From assembly GCF_000621745.1 (NCBI RefSeq), contig NZ_JHXK01000018.1:1-64000 (forward strand): 64,000 bases of DNA, in the 5' to 3' direction. This DNA comes from Clostridium beijerinckii HUN142 (GTDB taxonomy: Bacteria; Bacillota; Clostridia; Clostridiales; Clostridiaceae). The notes under the pieces are model-generated. The model had not been told where the DNA came from. It did no database searches and saw only the letters and a program-made list of their open reading frames with translations. Positions 35,231 through 44,568 of the stretch are shown here, piece by piece. How positions within the stretch are numbered: position 1 is the first letter of the stretch; each line of letters begins with the position of its first letter. Made by a program: the position numbers and the translations under genes.

Positions 35231-35515
35231 CTATTCAACTATTGCTAGAATATCATCTTGCTTTAATATAGTATATTCTTCACCATCTACCTTTACTTCT
35301 GTTCCAGCATATTTTGAATATAATACTCTATCTCCAACTTTAACTTCCATAGCCACTCTATTTCCGTCTACAACAGCTCCAGGTCCTACTGCAACCACTT
35401 CTGCTTCTTGTGGTCTTTCCTTTGCAGTACCAGTTAAGACTATTCCACTCTTAGTCTTTTCTTCTGCCTCTAATTTTTTAATTACTACTCTTTCACCAAG
35501 TGGTTTAATGTTCAT
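35231..35515 (-). CDS. groES: Co-chaperonin GroES
   Basis: A 94-aa lid subunit of the GroEL cage. It has [27 protein letters not shown], including the mobile loop, and [25 protein letters not shown] near the C-terminus. AAGGAGGG precedes the ATG. It is the first gene of the operon, with the CIRCE operator about 50 bases upstream of its start. Confidence 0.98.
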   Translation of the reverse strand: MNIKPLGERVVIKKLEAEEKTKSGIVLTGTAKERPQEAEVVAVGPGAVVDGNRVAMEVKVGDRVLYSKYAGTEVKVDGEEYTILKQDDILAIVE

Positions 35516-35563
35516 GAAAAAACCCTCCTTAAAATATATATTATCATTTCAGTTTAATTTCTG

Positions 35564-35590
35564 TTAGCACTCATCATTGTCGAGTGCTAA
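35564..35590. promoter_or_regulatory. CIRCE operator (HrcA site) before groES
   Basis: TTAGCACTC, a 9-base spacer, then GAGTGCTAA: an exact CIRCE element. HrcA binds it and represses groESL until heat shock. A TATAAT lies just upstream on the minus strand, so the operator overlaps the start of transcription. Confidence 0.96.
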
Positions 35591-35748
35591 CATAATTATA
35601 ATATCCTTTATATCCATATAATTCAAACATTACTTCTAATATTATATCCCATTTTTCAGCGAATATTACTTCTTATCTTAAAATATATCGTGTTTACTTA
35701 AATTTTCTCAATATTATTATTAATATTGTGAATTTTTAAAATAATAAA

Positions 35749-35788
35749 AAAACTCTAACCAAATAAAAATATTATTGGTTAGAGTTTT
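35749..35788 (-). terminator. Intrinsic terminator of the hydrogenase gene
   Basis: AAAACTCTAACCAA pairs with TTGGTTAGAGTTTT around a 12-base loop. On the minus strand it continues into a T run. Confidence 0.88.
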
Positions 35789-35823
35789 ACTCACTAAAAT
35801 ATATTTCAAAAGAAGGATTTATA

Positions 35824-37314
35824 TTATCTTTCTAAGTTTATTTCATGGTATTCTCCTAATGTTGCATTAGCTAATACGCTCTTAGTGCTTGTTTGTTGAT
35901 TCGTTTTTGTAAATGGCGCTTTAGCCTTCATAGGCGATACAATTTTAGCTGCTCCATTTATGCAACCACCCTCACACATCATACCTTCAATAAAGTTCCC
36001 CGGTAATTTTCCAACCTTAGCCATTGTCATAGTCTTTTTAATTTCTGCTCCGCCTGAAATCTTCACTGGCTTAAAGTCAATGTTAACCCCTTTTTCTTGT
36101 ACATAGTTTTCTATAGCAGCAGTTAATCCACCACCTACAGCAAAGTTTCTACCAAATATTGAAGCTCCATCAACTACTATATCTTCACAAGTTGTAGGAT
36201 CCACTTCGAATGCATCAAATATAGCTACTAATTCTTCAAAAGTTAATGCATAATCTATAGCATCTTTTATTGATTCTATTAGCACTTCACTTTTCTTAGC
36301 TGTACAAGGCCCTATAAATACCACCTTTGCATCTTTATCTTTTGACTTAATATATCTACCTGTTGCTACCATAGGTGAAACTGTTCCTGAAATTTTATCA
36401 GCTTGATCTGGCATCATTTTTTCAATATAACTTAGGAATCCTGGACAACACGAATTTGTCATGTAGCTATCCCCATTTTCCATTCTCTCTACAAATTCAT
36501 TGCTTTCATGTACAGTAACTGCATCTGCTCCACATGCAGCTTCTAACATATCTGTAAAGCCTAATGCCTTAATTGCATTCTTAACTTGTCCATAAGTTGT
36601 TTTAGAGCCAAATTGTCCTGTTATTGCTGGTGCAACTACCGCATAAATTTTTTCTTCTTTATCCATTAATCTATTAATAACCTTAACTAATGAACTTTTA
36701 TCTTCTATGGCTCCAAACGGACATGCTGACATACATGCGCCACAGTTTACACATTTACTCTCTGTAATTTCAGCACTTAAATCTTCTGCATTATAGCTTA
36801 GTGCACCTGTTGGACATGATTTCTTGCAAGGTCTCATATCTTCTGCAACCGCATCATAAGGACATGCCTTTTTACACATTCCGCATTCTTTACATTTATC
36901 TGGCTCAATATATGCTCTTCCTTCAACATACGTAATCGCTCCAAAGTTACATGCGCTTTGGCATTTATGCGCTATACAATTTCTACAAGAATCAGTAACT
37001 TGGAATTTCTTTGTTGGACATCTATCACATGCTTCTTTTATAACATATAATATTTGTTTTTCTTCTTCTATGTTAATTAAATCTTGTCCATGTTTGCCTG
37101 TTGGTTTAAATCCTGATGCAAGTTTTGCTCTTTCTAATACTACATTTCTTTCTCGTTCAACTGAATCTCTATATCTAGGTTCTTCTCCCACAATCATAGC
37201 ATAAGGAATCTTTTCTATTTCCTCTTTACTAATCTTATTTTCTTTCGCTAATACAGCAACTCTAGTAAGAACCTCATGCTTTAAAGCTAAAAGTTGATTC
37301 TCAAATTGAAACAT
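35824..37314 (-). CDS. [FeFe] hydrogenase, monomeric, group B-type
   Basis: A 496-aa protein. The N-terminal half carries many Cys motifs for [4Fe-4S] clusters (CDRCPTKK, CRNCIAHKCQSAC, CKECGMCKKACP, CKKSCPTGA, CVNCGACMSACP). The C-terminal H-cluster domain has L1 TNSCCPGF, L2 GPCTAKKSE and L3 EGMMCEGGCINGAA, which are group B variants of the canonical TSCCPxW/MPCxxKKxE/ExMACxxGCxxG. It likely couples ferredoxin oxidation to H2 formation, though group B enzymes are little characterised. The ATG has GGGAGA 9 bases upstream. A near-consensus Rex site overlaps its promoter. Confidence 0.9.
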   Translation of the reverse strand: MFQFENQLLALKHEVLTRVAVLAKENKISKEEIEKIPYAMIVGEEPRYRDSVERERNVVLERAKLASGFKPTGKHGQDLINIEEEKQILYVIKEACDRCPTKKFQVTDSCRNCIAHKCQSACNFGAITYVEGRAYIEPDKCKECGMCKKACPYDAVAEDMRPCKKSCPTGALSYNAEDLSAEITESKCVNCGACMSACPFGAIEDKSSLVKVINRLMDKEEKIYAVVAPAITGQFGSKTTYGQVKNAIKALGFTDMLEAACGADAVTVHESNEFVERMENGDSYMTNSCCPGFLSYIEKMMPDQADKISGTVSPMVATGRYIKSKDKDAKVVFIGPCTAKKSEVLIESIKDAIDYALTFEELVAIFDAFEVDPTTCEDIVVDGASIFGRNFAVGGGLTAAIENYVQEKGVNIDFKPVKISGGAEIKKTMTMAKVGKLPGNFIEGMMCEGGCINGAAKIVSPMKAKAPFTKTNQQTSTKSVLANATLGEYHEINLER

Positions 37315-37365
37315 TACACACACTCTCCCATGAATAATTTTATCTTACATTTACAATACAAAATA

Positions 37366-37394
37366 ATTATAGCACACTCTTGTTAAAAATATAA
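37366..37394 (-). promoter_or_regulatory. Probable promoter of the hydrogenase gene
   Basis: TTATAT, a 17-base spacer, then TATAAT on the minus strand, about 50 bases before the start codon. The weak -35 lies inside the Rex site. Confidence 0.55.
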
Positions 37395-37397
37395 CAA
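37380..37397. promoter_or_regulatory. Rex operator before the hydrogenase gene
   Basis: TTGTTAAAAATATAACAA matches TTGTTAA-n4-TTAACAA at 13 of 14 fixed positions. It shares its single deviation with the site before crt. It overlaps the -35 region, a position for repression that NADH would relieve. Confidence 0.75.
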
Positions 37398-37631
37398 GTA
37401 TTATATAATTTAAATTTTCTAAATTTTCTTAATATATGCGCTATTTTCATATGTATATAATGGAATTTCTCAATTATTTTAATTAGAGATTTTTCTTATA
37501 TTTATGTTCATCTTTTAACCTATCTATTTACTATTATTTGAGTCATATCAATGGATTTATATAATATTCCCATCAATATATTAATGATAAATTATTAACA
37601 TTATAGAACGTATTATTTGGTATTTTTGACG

Positions 37632-37665
37632 AAATAAAAAATCTAGAAAATAAAATCCTAGATTA
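37632..37665 (-). terminator. Probable terminator of the glycosylase gene
   Basis: AATCTAG pairs with CTAGATT, extended by A/T pairs, followed by ATTTTTTATTTC on the minus strand. The stem is short and AT-rich. Confidence 0.6.
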
Positions 37666-37695
37666 TTTATTCTATATCAAACTTTTTAATTTTCT

Positions 37696-38622
37696 CTATA
37701 CATTTATCTTGTTTTCTCTTGCATAATAAAATAAATATTGCTGTGCAAAACCTGCTAACTTGCCAAACTTATTCCTTCCAAAAATTCTAATCTTATTCAA
37801 AGAAGCATCTTCTGCCCCATAAAAATGAATCATCGCACGTTTAACCCATACATCCACTGGGAACGCTGAAGTCTTTTCCATTGAAAATAACATTATACAG
37901 TCAGCCACCTTCGAACCAACACCTTTAAATTCTTGAAGTGCATTATGACATTCATCATCATCCAAATTTTTAATATAATCCAAATCATACTTTATATATT
38001 CATTTGTATCATTTGTTCTCAAGTTCTCATTTTCCATTTTAGAAGTAAATACATTTTTTATTGTATCGAAAATATATTTACTTCTAAAAGATGCTCCTGT
38101 CTCCTGTATTTCTTCTAATGTAGCATCTTTTATTTCATCTATATTGGGAAACGCATAATAAATTTTATTCTTATAAGTAATTTCTTTTCCCCATTTATTA
38201 GATATCTTATTTACAGTCTTTTTTATTGATGGTATATTATTTCTCGCTGAAATAATAAAACTAAGCAACATTTCAAACGGATCCTGATTCAGAACTCTAA
38301 CACCATATCCAAATTCAATACTTTGTTTAAGTAAAACATCTTTTGAAAGCTCATCTTTTATAATCGAGTAATCCCTATCTAGATCAAAGTATTTAAGCCA
38401 AATATTTTGAAAATCTTCCTTAGTAGAATTATAAATTATTACGTCATTTCCATCTTCTTTAATTTCAATCAATTTTCCAAAAGCAATTACAATAAAATTA
38501 TTTTCTGCTATCTCTTCAAATCTAAAAATTTGTCCACACTCAAATATATGTTTTAATTTAAAGTTACTTACTTCCTTTATTCTTAAATAATTATCATAAA
38601 ACTCTACAGACTTATAATCCAT
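37696..38622 (-). CDS. 8-oxoguanine DNA glycosylase/AP lyase (OGG1-like)
   Basis: Removes 8-oxoguanine from DNA. A 308-aa protein with an N-terminal OGG-type beta domain (FECGQIFRFEE) and the HhH-GPD core: LLSFIISARNNIPSIKK, ALQEFKGVGSKVADCIMLFSM with the Schiff-base Lys in GVGSKVAD, and FPVDVWVKRAM with the catalytic Asp. It aligns with the bacterial OGG1 family found in clostridia, not with MutM. It stands alone between the hydrogenase and a long gene-free stretch. Confidence 0.92.
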   Translation of the reverse strand: MDYKSVEFYDNYLRIKEVSNFKLKHIFECGQIFRFEEIAENNFIVIAFGKLIEIKEDGNDVIIYNSTKEDFQNIWLKYFDLDRDYSIIKDELSKDVLLKQSIEFGYGVRVLNQDPFEMLLSFIISARNNIPSIKKTVNKISNKWGKEITYKNKIYYAFPNIDEIKDATLEEIQETGASFRSKYIFDTIKNVFTSKMENENLRTNDTNEYIKYDLDYIKNLDDDECHNALQEFKGVGSKVADCIMLFSMEKTSAFPVDVWVKRAMIHFYGAEDASLNKIRIFGRNKFGKLAGFAQQYLFYYARENKINV

Positions 38623-39311
38623 TTCATTCTCCTTCTCCCTTGCAGTATAAAATCCAAATCTACTTAGCCAAAAATATAAAGCTAAAATACTTTTTACATC
38701 TGTATAATATGTAATTCATTCCTCATAAAATTATTTAGTTTATATCACCTGATAGCTTAATATAAAACTCAACTAACTAAACGCCTAGAACATTTATATT
38801 CAAATTATATTTTTACCTTTTTAGTAAAATGATTAATAAACATAATACTTTATCAACTTTAGTTTACACTTATTTCATTCATATATTCTTCTTCAATTAA
38901 TATATTTCACGCTAAATTCTTCTCCTAAATCTATACCAAGATTGATATTGACTACTTTAGCGTATATAATATCCATATATAACCTTTAGTTACATTTTTT
39001 CTTTAAACACTCAATATGTAAATTAAATATAGAAGCAAATTTCAAGAAAATAGTTATTATTTAATATATTATATCACTTACTTACTATTAATAAAATATT
39101 TTGTTGAACTTTACAATATTCTTTTACTTGAATCTTCTTATAGCCTTTTCATAGATTTTTATTTTTACTCTGCTTTTTGAAAAGTTAAATGCTAATATTT
39201 AGTACTATCAACACTTATTACGGATTTTTACTGACTAGTGCGTGCCCATGCTTGGCGCACCAAAAAGAAAGACTCAAGCATAAGCTTGAGTCTTCTCATG
39301 TATTTATGATA
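38623..39311. other. Long gene-free stretch, no clear function
   Basis: Nearly 690 bases of AT-rich sequence between hbd and the glycosylase gene. Apart from the hbd terminator on the right I see no RNA motif or conserved frame. A 27-codon frame on the minus strand near 38890-38975 begins MDIIYAKVVNINLG with AAAGG before its ATG; it may be chance. GTGCG and CGCAC flank a GC-richer 13-base segment at about 39237-39260. Confidence 0.5.
39269..39294 (-). terminator. Intrinsic terminator of the butyryl-CoA operon
   Basis: AAGACTCAAGC pairs with GCTTGAGTCTT around a 4-base loop, followed by TCTTTTTGG on the minus strand, just after hbd. Confidence 0.9.
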
Positions 39312-40160
39312 TTATTTAGAATAATCATAGAATCCTTTTCCTGATTTTCTTCCAAGCCATCCAGCTCTAACATATTTTCTCAATATGCTACTAGCTCTGT
39401 ACTTGTTGTCACCTGTTTCAGTGAATAAAACATCCATAATAGCTAAGCAAACATCTAATCCAATAAGATCTCCTAAAGCTAAAGGTCCCATTGGGTGATT
39501 AGCACCATATTTCATAGCTGTATCAATATCTTCAACTGAAGCTATTCCTTCTTGTAGGATGAATGAAGCTTCGTTAATCATTGGAATTAAAATTCTGTTT
39601 ACAACGAATCCTGGAGCTTCTGCAACTTCTACTGGTTCTTTTCCAATAGCAACTGACAATTCCTTAACAGCATCAAAAGTTTCTTGAGAAGTAGCTATTC
39701 CTTTAATAATTTCAACAAGCTTCATTACTGGAGCTGGATTAAAGAAATGCATTCCGATAACTTTATCAGGTCTCTTTGTAGCTGAAGCAACTTCAGTAAT
39801 TGATAAAGATGAAGTGTTTGAAGCTAAAATTGCTTCTGGCTTACAAATTCCATCTAATTCTGCAAAGATTTCCTTTTTAATTTTCATGTTTTCGATTGCA
39901 GCTTCAACTACTAAATCGCAGTCAGCAGCTAATTTCATATCAGTTGTTCCTGAAATTCTTGAAAGTATAGCTTCTTTATCTTCTTCAGTCATTTTTCCTT
40001 TAGCAACTTGCTTTTCTAATCCTTTAGTGATTCCAGCTATTCCTCTGTCAACAAATTCTTCTTTTATATCTCTTACGATTACTTCACAACCTTTTTGAGC
40101 GAATGCTTGAACGATACCAGCACCCATAGTTCCTGCTCCAAGTACAAAAATCTTTTTCAT
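39312..40160 (-). CDS. hbd: 3-hydroxybutyryl-CoA dehydrogenase
   Basis: Reduces acetoacetyl-CoA to 3-hydroxybutyryl-CoA in butyrate/butanol formation. A 282-aa protein with the Rossmann motif [30 protein letters not shown], the catalytic His in [15 protein letters not shown], and [15 protein letters not shown]. It is the last gene of crt-bcd-etfB-etfA-hbd. It is set off by a 192-base gap that carries its own promoter-like sequence and a Rex site, so it can probably be transcribed separately. AGGAGG precedes the ATG. Confidence 0.98.
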   Translation of the reverse strand: MKKIFVLGAGTMGAGIVQAFAQKGCEVIVRDIKEEFVDRGIAGITKGLEKQVAKGKMTEEDKEAILSRISGTTDMKLAADCDLVVEAAIENMKIKKEIFAELDGICKPEAILASNTSSLSITEVASATKRPDKVIGMHFFNPAPVMKLVEIIKGIATSQETFDAVKELSVAIGKEPVEVAEAPGFVVNRILIPMINEASFILQEGIASVEDIDTAMKYGANHPMGPLALGDLIGLDVCLAIMDVLFTETGDNKYRASSILRKYVRAGWLGRKSGKGFYDYSK

Positions 40161-40289
40161 GAATTATTCCTCCTCAAAATCTCTTCATTATAGATATCCT
40201 TAGCTAAAATATACACTTTAACTAAGGATTAGTTTTATAATTATCTAAATTGTTAATTCTCTGATTATATTGTTAATCAATTGTCTTTT

Positions 40290-40307
40290 ATGTTATATTA
40301 TTAACTT
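40290..40307. promoter_or_regulatory. Rex operator before hbd
   Basis: ATGTTATATTATTAACTT shares a 15-base core (TGTTATATTATTAAC) with the crt operator read on the other strand. It lies 5 bases past a TATAAT (40313-40318) preceded at 16 bases by TTTAGA, so it covers the expected transcription start of an internal hbd promoter. Confidence 0.65.
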
Positions 40308-40352
40308 TCAAAATTATAGTATAACAAAAATATGTCTAAATTAATCAAATAA

Positions 40353-41360
40353 TTATTCAGCGCTCTTTATTTCCTTAACTTGAGCTATTAATTCTGGTAC
40401 TACTTTAGTAATATCTCCAACTATTGCATAATCAGCAATTTTCATTATTGGAGCTGAATCGTCTTTATTAACAGCAATTATAAGATCTGAATCTTGCATA
40501 CCAGCAACGTGTTGGATAGCTCCGGAAATACCACAAGCTATATATATTTGAGGTCTAACAGTCTTACCAGTTTGCCCAACTTGGTATGCTCCATCGATCC
40601 ATCCTTTTTCTACAGCTGCTCTTGATCCAGCTACAGTTCCGCCTAAAGCTTCTGCCAATTCTTTAAGTAATTGGAAGTTTTCTTTATTTCCAACTCCTCT
40701 ACCACCTGATACGATGAAATCTGCTTCAGCTATATCAACGATATCTTTCTTAGCTTTTATAGTTTCTAAAACTTTGGTTCTAACATCGCTATCTGCTAAT
40801 TTAACATCAACTTTTTCAATTTTACATTTAGATGGATCAGTTGTAATCTTTGCAAATACTCCTGGTCTTACTGTTGCCATTTGTGGTCTATGTTCTGGAC
40901 AAGCAATTGTAGCCATTAAGTTACCACCAAATGCTGGTCTTGTAGCTAAAAGATCGCCATTTGTAACATCAACGTCAATTGATGTACAGTCTGCTGTTAA
41001 TCCTGTTGATAATCTAGCAGCTATTCTTGGACCTAAATCTCTTCCGATGAAAGTAGCTCCGACAAATAATATTCCTGGTTTTCTTTCATTTGCTAAATCA
41101 CAAATAACTTTTGTGTAAGCATCAGTTGTATAGTGTTCTAAGTTTTTATCATCAGCAACTAAAACTTCATCTGCACCGTGCTCTGCTAAAGTTTTTGCTA
41201 ATCCTTCTATGTTGCTACCTAATAATAAAGCCGTAAGATTTACTCCTAGTTCATCAGCAATTCTTCTACCTTCACCAAGTAGTTCTAAAGATACTTTTTG
41301 TAATTCGCCTTCTCTTTGTTCAGCAAAGACCCAAACGCCTTTGTAATCTGCTATATTCAT
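40353..41360 (-). CDS. etfA: Electron transfer flavoprotein alpha subunit
   Basis: Alpha subunit of the EtfAB partner of butyryl-CoA dehydrogenase (335 aa). The C-terminal FAD domain has the family signature YQVGQTGKTVRPQIYIACG followed by ISGAIQHVAGM and IIAVNKDDSAPIM. With Bcd it forms the bifurcating complex that uses NADH to reduce crotonyl-CoA and ferredoxin. It lies about 20 bases after etfB with GGAGGG before its ATG. Confidence 0.97.
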   Translation of the reverse strand: MNIADYKGVWVFAEQREGELQKVSLELLGEGRRIADELGVNLTALLLGSNIEGLAKTLAEHGADEVLVADDKNLEHYTTDAYTKVICDLANERKPGILFVGATFIGRDLGPRIAARLSTGLTADCTSIDVDVTNGDLLATRPAFGGNLMATIACPEHRPQMATVRPGVFAKITTDPSKCKIEKVDVKLADSDVRTKVLETIKAKKDIVDIAEADFIVSGGRGVGNKENFQLLKELAEALGGTVAGSRAAVEKGWIDGAYQVGQTGKTVRPQIYIACGISGAIQHVAGMQDSDLIIAVNKDDSAPIMKIADYAIVGDITKVVPELIAQVKEIKSAE

Positions 41361-41382
41361 AATAAATTACCCTCCTATTATC

Positions 41383-42162
41383 TTAGATGTAGTGTTTTTC
41401 TTTTAATTTTCCTACAACATAGTATGCTGCATTTTTAGGTGCTTCTCTTACGATTTCTCCTGCACCTTTAACTTCCTTAGTCATTGACTTCTTAACCTTT
41501 GTAGGTGAGCCTTTAAGCCCTAATTCAGCTACATCTACATCTATATCAGCTGCGCTCATAACTTTGATTTCATCATCTGAAGTTTCGAATATATCTACAA
41601 CATTCATATATCTAGTTTCATTTAATTCTTCGATTGCAGTTAATAGACATGGAGTTTTAACTTCTACTACTTGATGTCCATCCTCTAATGCTCTATTTAC
41701 TATTAATGTATTTCCTTCAACTTTAACGTCTTGAACGTAAGTTACTTGAGGAATATTTAAATGTTCTGCTATTTCTGGTCCTACTTGTGCAGTATCTCCA
41801 TCAATTGCTTGTCTTCCAGCAAATACTAAATCATAATCTAATTTAGCTATTACTCCTGCAAGTGCCTTTGAAGTTGCTAATGTATCAGCTCCTCCAAGTG
41901 CTCTATCTGTTAATAGGACAGCTTCATCAGCTCCCATACATAATGCTTCTCTTAAAACCGCTTTAGCCATTGGAAGTCCCATACTTATAACAGTAATTTT
42001 TCCTCCAACTTTTTCTTTTAATTGTAATGCACCTTCTAAAGCATGCTTATCTTCTGGGTTCATTATTGATGGAACACCATCTCTTATTAATGTACCAGTT
42101 TTAGGATCAATTTTTACAGCTGTAGTATCTGGAACTTGTTTTACACAAACTACTATATTCAT
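41383..42162 (-). CDS. etfB: Electron transfer flavoprotein beta subunit
   Basis: Beta subunit (259 aa) carrying the bifurcating flavin and NADH site. It has the N-terminal MNIVVCVKQVPDTTAVKIDP, KHALEGALQLKE and [27 protein letters not shown] motifs. It lies 13 bases after bcd with AGGAGG before the ATG. A second, lactate-linked EtfB is encoded at 55495-56283. Confidence 0.97.
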   Translation of the reverse strand: MNIVVCVKQVPDTTAVKIDPKTGTLIRDGVPSIMNPEDKHALEGALQLKEKVGGKITVISMGLPMAKAVLREALCMGADEAVLLTDRALGGADTLATSKALAGVIAKLDYDLVFAGRQAIDGDTAQVGPEIAEHLNIPQVTYVQDVKVEGNTLIVNRALEDGHQVVEVKTPCLLTAIEELNETRYMNVVDIFETSDDEIKVMSAADIDVDVAELGLKGSPTKVKKSMTKEVKGAGEIVREAPKNAAYYVVGKLKEKHYI

Positions 42163-42175
42163 TCTAAAAGTCCTC

Positions 42176-43315
42176 CTATCTTAAAATGCTTCCTGCGATA
42201 ACCATCTTTTGAACTTCTGAAGTTCCTTCGTAGATTTCGCATATTTTAGCATCTCTCATCATTCTTTCTACTGGGTATTCTTTAGTGTAACCATATCCAC
42301 CAAAGATTTGAACTGCCTTAGTTGTAACTTCCATTGCAACATCTGCAGCAAATAATTTAGCTCTTGCAGCATCTACTGAGTAAGGCTCACCAGCTTGCTT
42401 CTTTGTTGCAGCTAGGTATACTAAGTATTTAGCAGCTTGGATTTTAACGTCCATTTCTGCAATATACCATTGTAATCCTTGGAATGCTGATAATGGTTTA
42501 TTAAACTGTTTTCTTTCTTTCATATAGTTAACAGCTTCTTCAAAAGCTCCTTCTGCAATACCTAAAGCTTGAGCAGCTATACCAATTCTTCCTCCATCAA
42601 GAGTCTTCATTGCTATACCAAATCCCTTACCTTCTTTGCTAAGTAGGTTTTCTTTTGGTACTATACAGTTTTCCATAACTAACTCAGTAGTTGAAGATGC
42701 TCTGATTCCCATCTTATTTTCTAATTTTCCTATTGAGAATCCTGGGAATGACTTTTCTACTATGAATGCAGAAATTCCTTTTGTTCCTTGACTCTTATCT
42801 GTCATAGCAAATATTATGAAAGTTTCAGCAACTCCACCATTTGTTATGAAGATTTTTGAACCATTTAATACATAATGGTCGCCTTCTAATACAGCAGTTG
42901 TTTGTTGTCCTGCAGCATCTGTACCAGCACCTGGTTCTGTTAATCCGAAAGCACCGATTTTCTTACCACTACAAAGATCTGGCAAATATTTTGCTCTTTG
43001 TTCGTTAGTTCCATTTTCATTAATTACTGATGCACATAATGATGTATGCGCTGAAAGAATAACTCCTGTAGTACCACAAACTTTTGATAATTCTTCCACA
43101 GCGATTATATATGAAAGAACATCTCCACCTGCTCCACCAAATTCTTTTGAAAATGGGATACCCATCATCTTAAGCTTAGCCATTTTTTCAACGTTTTCCA
43201 TAGGGAATCTTTCTGTTTCGTCGATATCAGCAGCTATTGGTTTAACTTCATTTACTGCGAATTCTCTAACCATTTGTTGTACTAATTGTTGTTCTCTAGT
43301 TAATTGGAAATTCAT
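42176..43315 (-). CDS. bcd: Butyryl-CoA dehydrogenase
   Basis: Flavin-dependent reduction of crotonyl-CoA to butyryl-CoA, coupled through EtfAB to ferredoxin reduction. A 379-aa acyl-CoA dehydrogenase with GAFGLTEPGAGTDAAGQQT, FITNGGVAETF, GIRASSTTELVMENC and QIFGGYGYTKEYPVERMMRD; the catalytic Glu lies in KICEIYEGTSEVQ. The frame extends 13 codons upstream, but the chosen ATG has AAGGAGG 8 bases before it and gives the standard N-terminus MNFQLTREQQ. Confidence 0.98.
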   Translation of the reverse strand: MNFQLTREQQLVQQMVREFAVNEVKPIAADIDETERFPMENVEKMAKLKMMGIPFSKEFGGAGGDVLSYIIAVEELSKVCGTTGVILSAHTSLCASVINENGTNEQRAKYLPDLCSGKKIGAFGLTEPGAGTDAAGQQTTAVLEGDHYVLNGSKIFITNGGVAETFIIFAMTDKSQGTKGISAFIVEKSFPGFSIGKLENKMGIRASSTTELVMENCIVPKENLLSKEGKGFGIAMKTLDGGRIGIAAQALGIAEGAFEEAVNYMKERKQFNKPLSAFQGLQWYIAEMDVKIQAAKYLVYLAATKKQAGEPYSVDAARAKLFAADVAMEVTTKAVQIFGGYGYTKEYPVERMMRDAKICEIYEGTSEVQKMVIAGSILR

Positions 43316-43400
43316 TAAATTACCCTCCTTGTTAATTAAACCTATTTGATACAAACTATATATAAATCTCTAATAGATTTTTAACTAATTATTAAAAAAA

Positions 43401-44186
43401 TTATTTATTTTGAAAATTCTTTTCTGCTCTTCTTTCTAAGAATGCAGTCATTCCTTCTGTTTGATCTTCTGTTGCAAAACACTTTCCGAAGTCTTCTGCT
43501 TCTATTAATATAGCTGCATCTATATCAACTTGCATCCCTCTATCTATAGCGTCTTTGCAATATGCAACTGCTTTTGGAGCATTAGCAGCAATTTTATTTG
43601 CCATAGCCTTTGCTTCATCCATTAAGCTTTCTAATGCAACGATTTTATTTACTAAACCTATTCTGTAAGCTTCTTCAGCATTTATTATGTCGCAAGTATA
43701 TATTAGTTCTTTAGCTTTTCCTGGTCCTACAATTCTAGCTAATCTTTGAGTTCCACCAAATCCTGGAGTTATTCCAAGTCCCGCTTCTGGTTGACCAAAT
43801 TTAGCTTTAACTGAAGCTATTCTTATGTCACATGACATAGCAAGTTCACATCCACCACCAAGAGCAAATCCTGATACAGCTGCGATAACTGGCTTATCCA
43901 ATTTTTCTAATCTTCTGAAGACATTATTCCCCAAAATACCAAATTCTTTACCTTGTTCTTCATTAAGATCTTTCATTTCTGAAATATCTGCTCCAGCAAC
44001 AAAAGATTTCTCACCAGCACCAGTAACTATAACTGCATACACATTGTTATCTGATTCTAAATCATCTAAAACAACATTTAAATCTTTTAATGTTTCTGAA
44101 TTTAATGCATTTAATGCCTTTGGTCTATTGATTGTAACAATAGCTAAATGCCCTTCTTTTTCAAGAATAACATTTTTTAATTCCAT
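43401..44186 (-). CDS. crt: 3-hydroxybutyryl-CoA dehydratase (crotonase)
   Basis: Dehydrates 3-hydroxybutyryl-CoA to crotonyl-CoA. A 261-aa enoyl-CoA hydratase family protein: VTINRPKALNALNSETL, oxyanion-hole GAGEKSFVAGADISEM, and ALGGGCELAMSCDIRIAS then GQPEAGLGITPGFGGTQRLAR with the two catalytic Glu. The chosen ATG follows AAGGAGG by 8 bases; an upstream in-frame start is poorer. It is the first gene of the butyryl-CoA operon, with a Rex site and promoter upstream. Confidence 0.98.
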   Translation of the reverse strand: MELKNVILEKEGHLAIVTINRPKALNALNSETLKDLNVVLDDLESDNNVYAVIVTGAGEKSFVAGADISEMKDLNEEQGKEFGILGNNVFRRLEKLDKPVIAAVSGFALGGGCELAMSCDIRIASVKAKFGQPEAGLGITPGFGGTQRLARIVGPGKAKELIYTCDIINAEEAYRIGLVNKIVALESLMDEAKAMANKIAANAPKAVAYCKDAIDRGMQVDIDAAILIEAEDFGKCFATEDQTEGMTAFLERRAEKNFQNK

Positions 44187-44259
44187 TCTAAGGACCTCCT
44201 TCAAACTTGCTTATTTATTTTTTTAATTTTCACACTATTTTTGATATTTTTAAACTTAA

Positions 44260-44277
44260 TTGTTAATAATATAACAA
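44260..44277. promoter_or_regulatory. Rex operator before crt
   Basis: TTGTTAATAATATAACAA matches the Rex consensus TTGTTAA-n4-TTAACAA at 13 of 14 fixed positions. It lies in the crt leader, about 75 bases upstream of the start codon, and the rex gene is the next gene upstream. Confidence 0.85.
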
Positions 44278-44319
44278 ATTAGCTTAAAAAAATATTAAGA
44301 CTGTTATGCCTCAATTAAA

Positions 44320-44348
44320 ATTATAATACGTTCCTAGATTATTTGCAA
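44320..44348 (-). promoter_or_regulatory. Probable sigma-A promoter of the crt operon
   Basis: TTGCAA, a 17-base spacer, then TATAAT on the minus strand. It would start transcription about 35 bases before the Rex site, placing Rex as a roadblock downstream of the start. Confidence 0.6.
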
Positions 44349-44568
44349 TAAAATATTGCGTTATTAATATAAGTTTTTAAGTATATGAAAAAAATAACTG
44401 ATCAAAGGTATATATCTATTTTCATGGCAATCAGAGAAGAAAACTTTATTCATGTAAAGCTTTTGGATAAAATTTTCTTAAATCTATTTATAAAAATAAA
44501 TATATATATTTAATCTGTTATTTTTTGAACAAGCTTTAAATAATATATTGCATATAATTATTGATTTT

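Larger units (their letters stand above)
37324..37695. other. Upstream region of the hydrogenase gene
   Basis: Holds the hydrogenase promoter with its Rex site near the left end and the glycosylase terminator near the right end. Otherwise AT-rich without coding signal. Confidence 0.6.
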
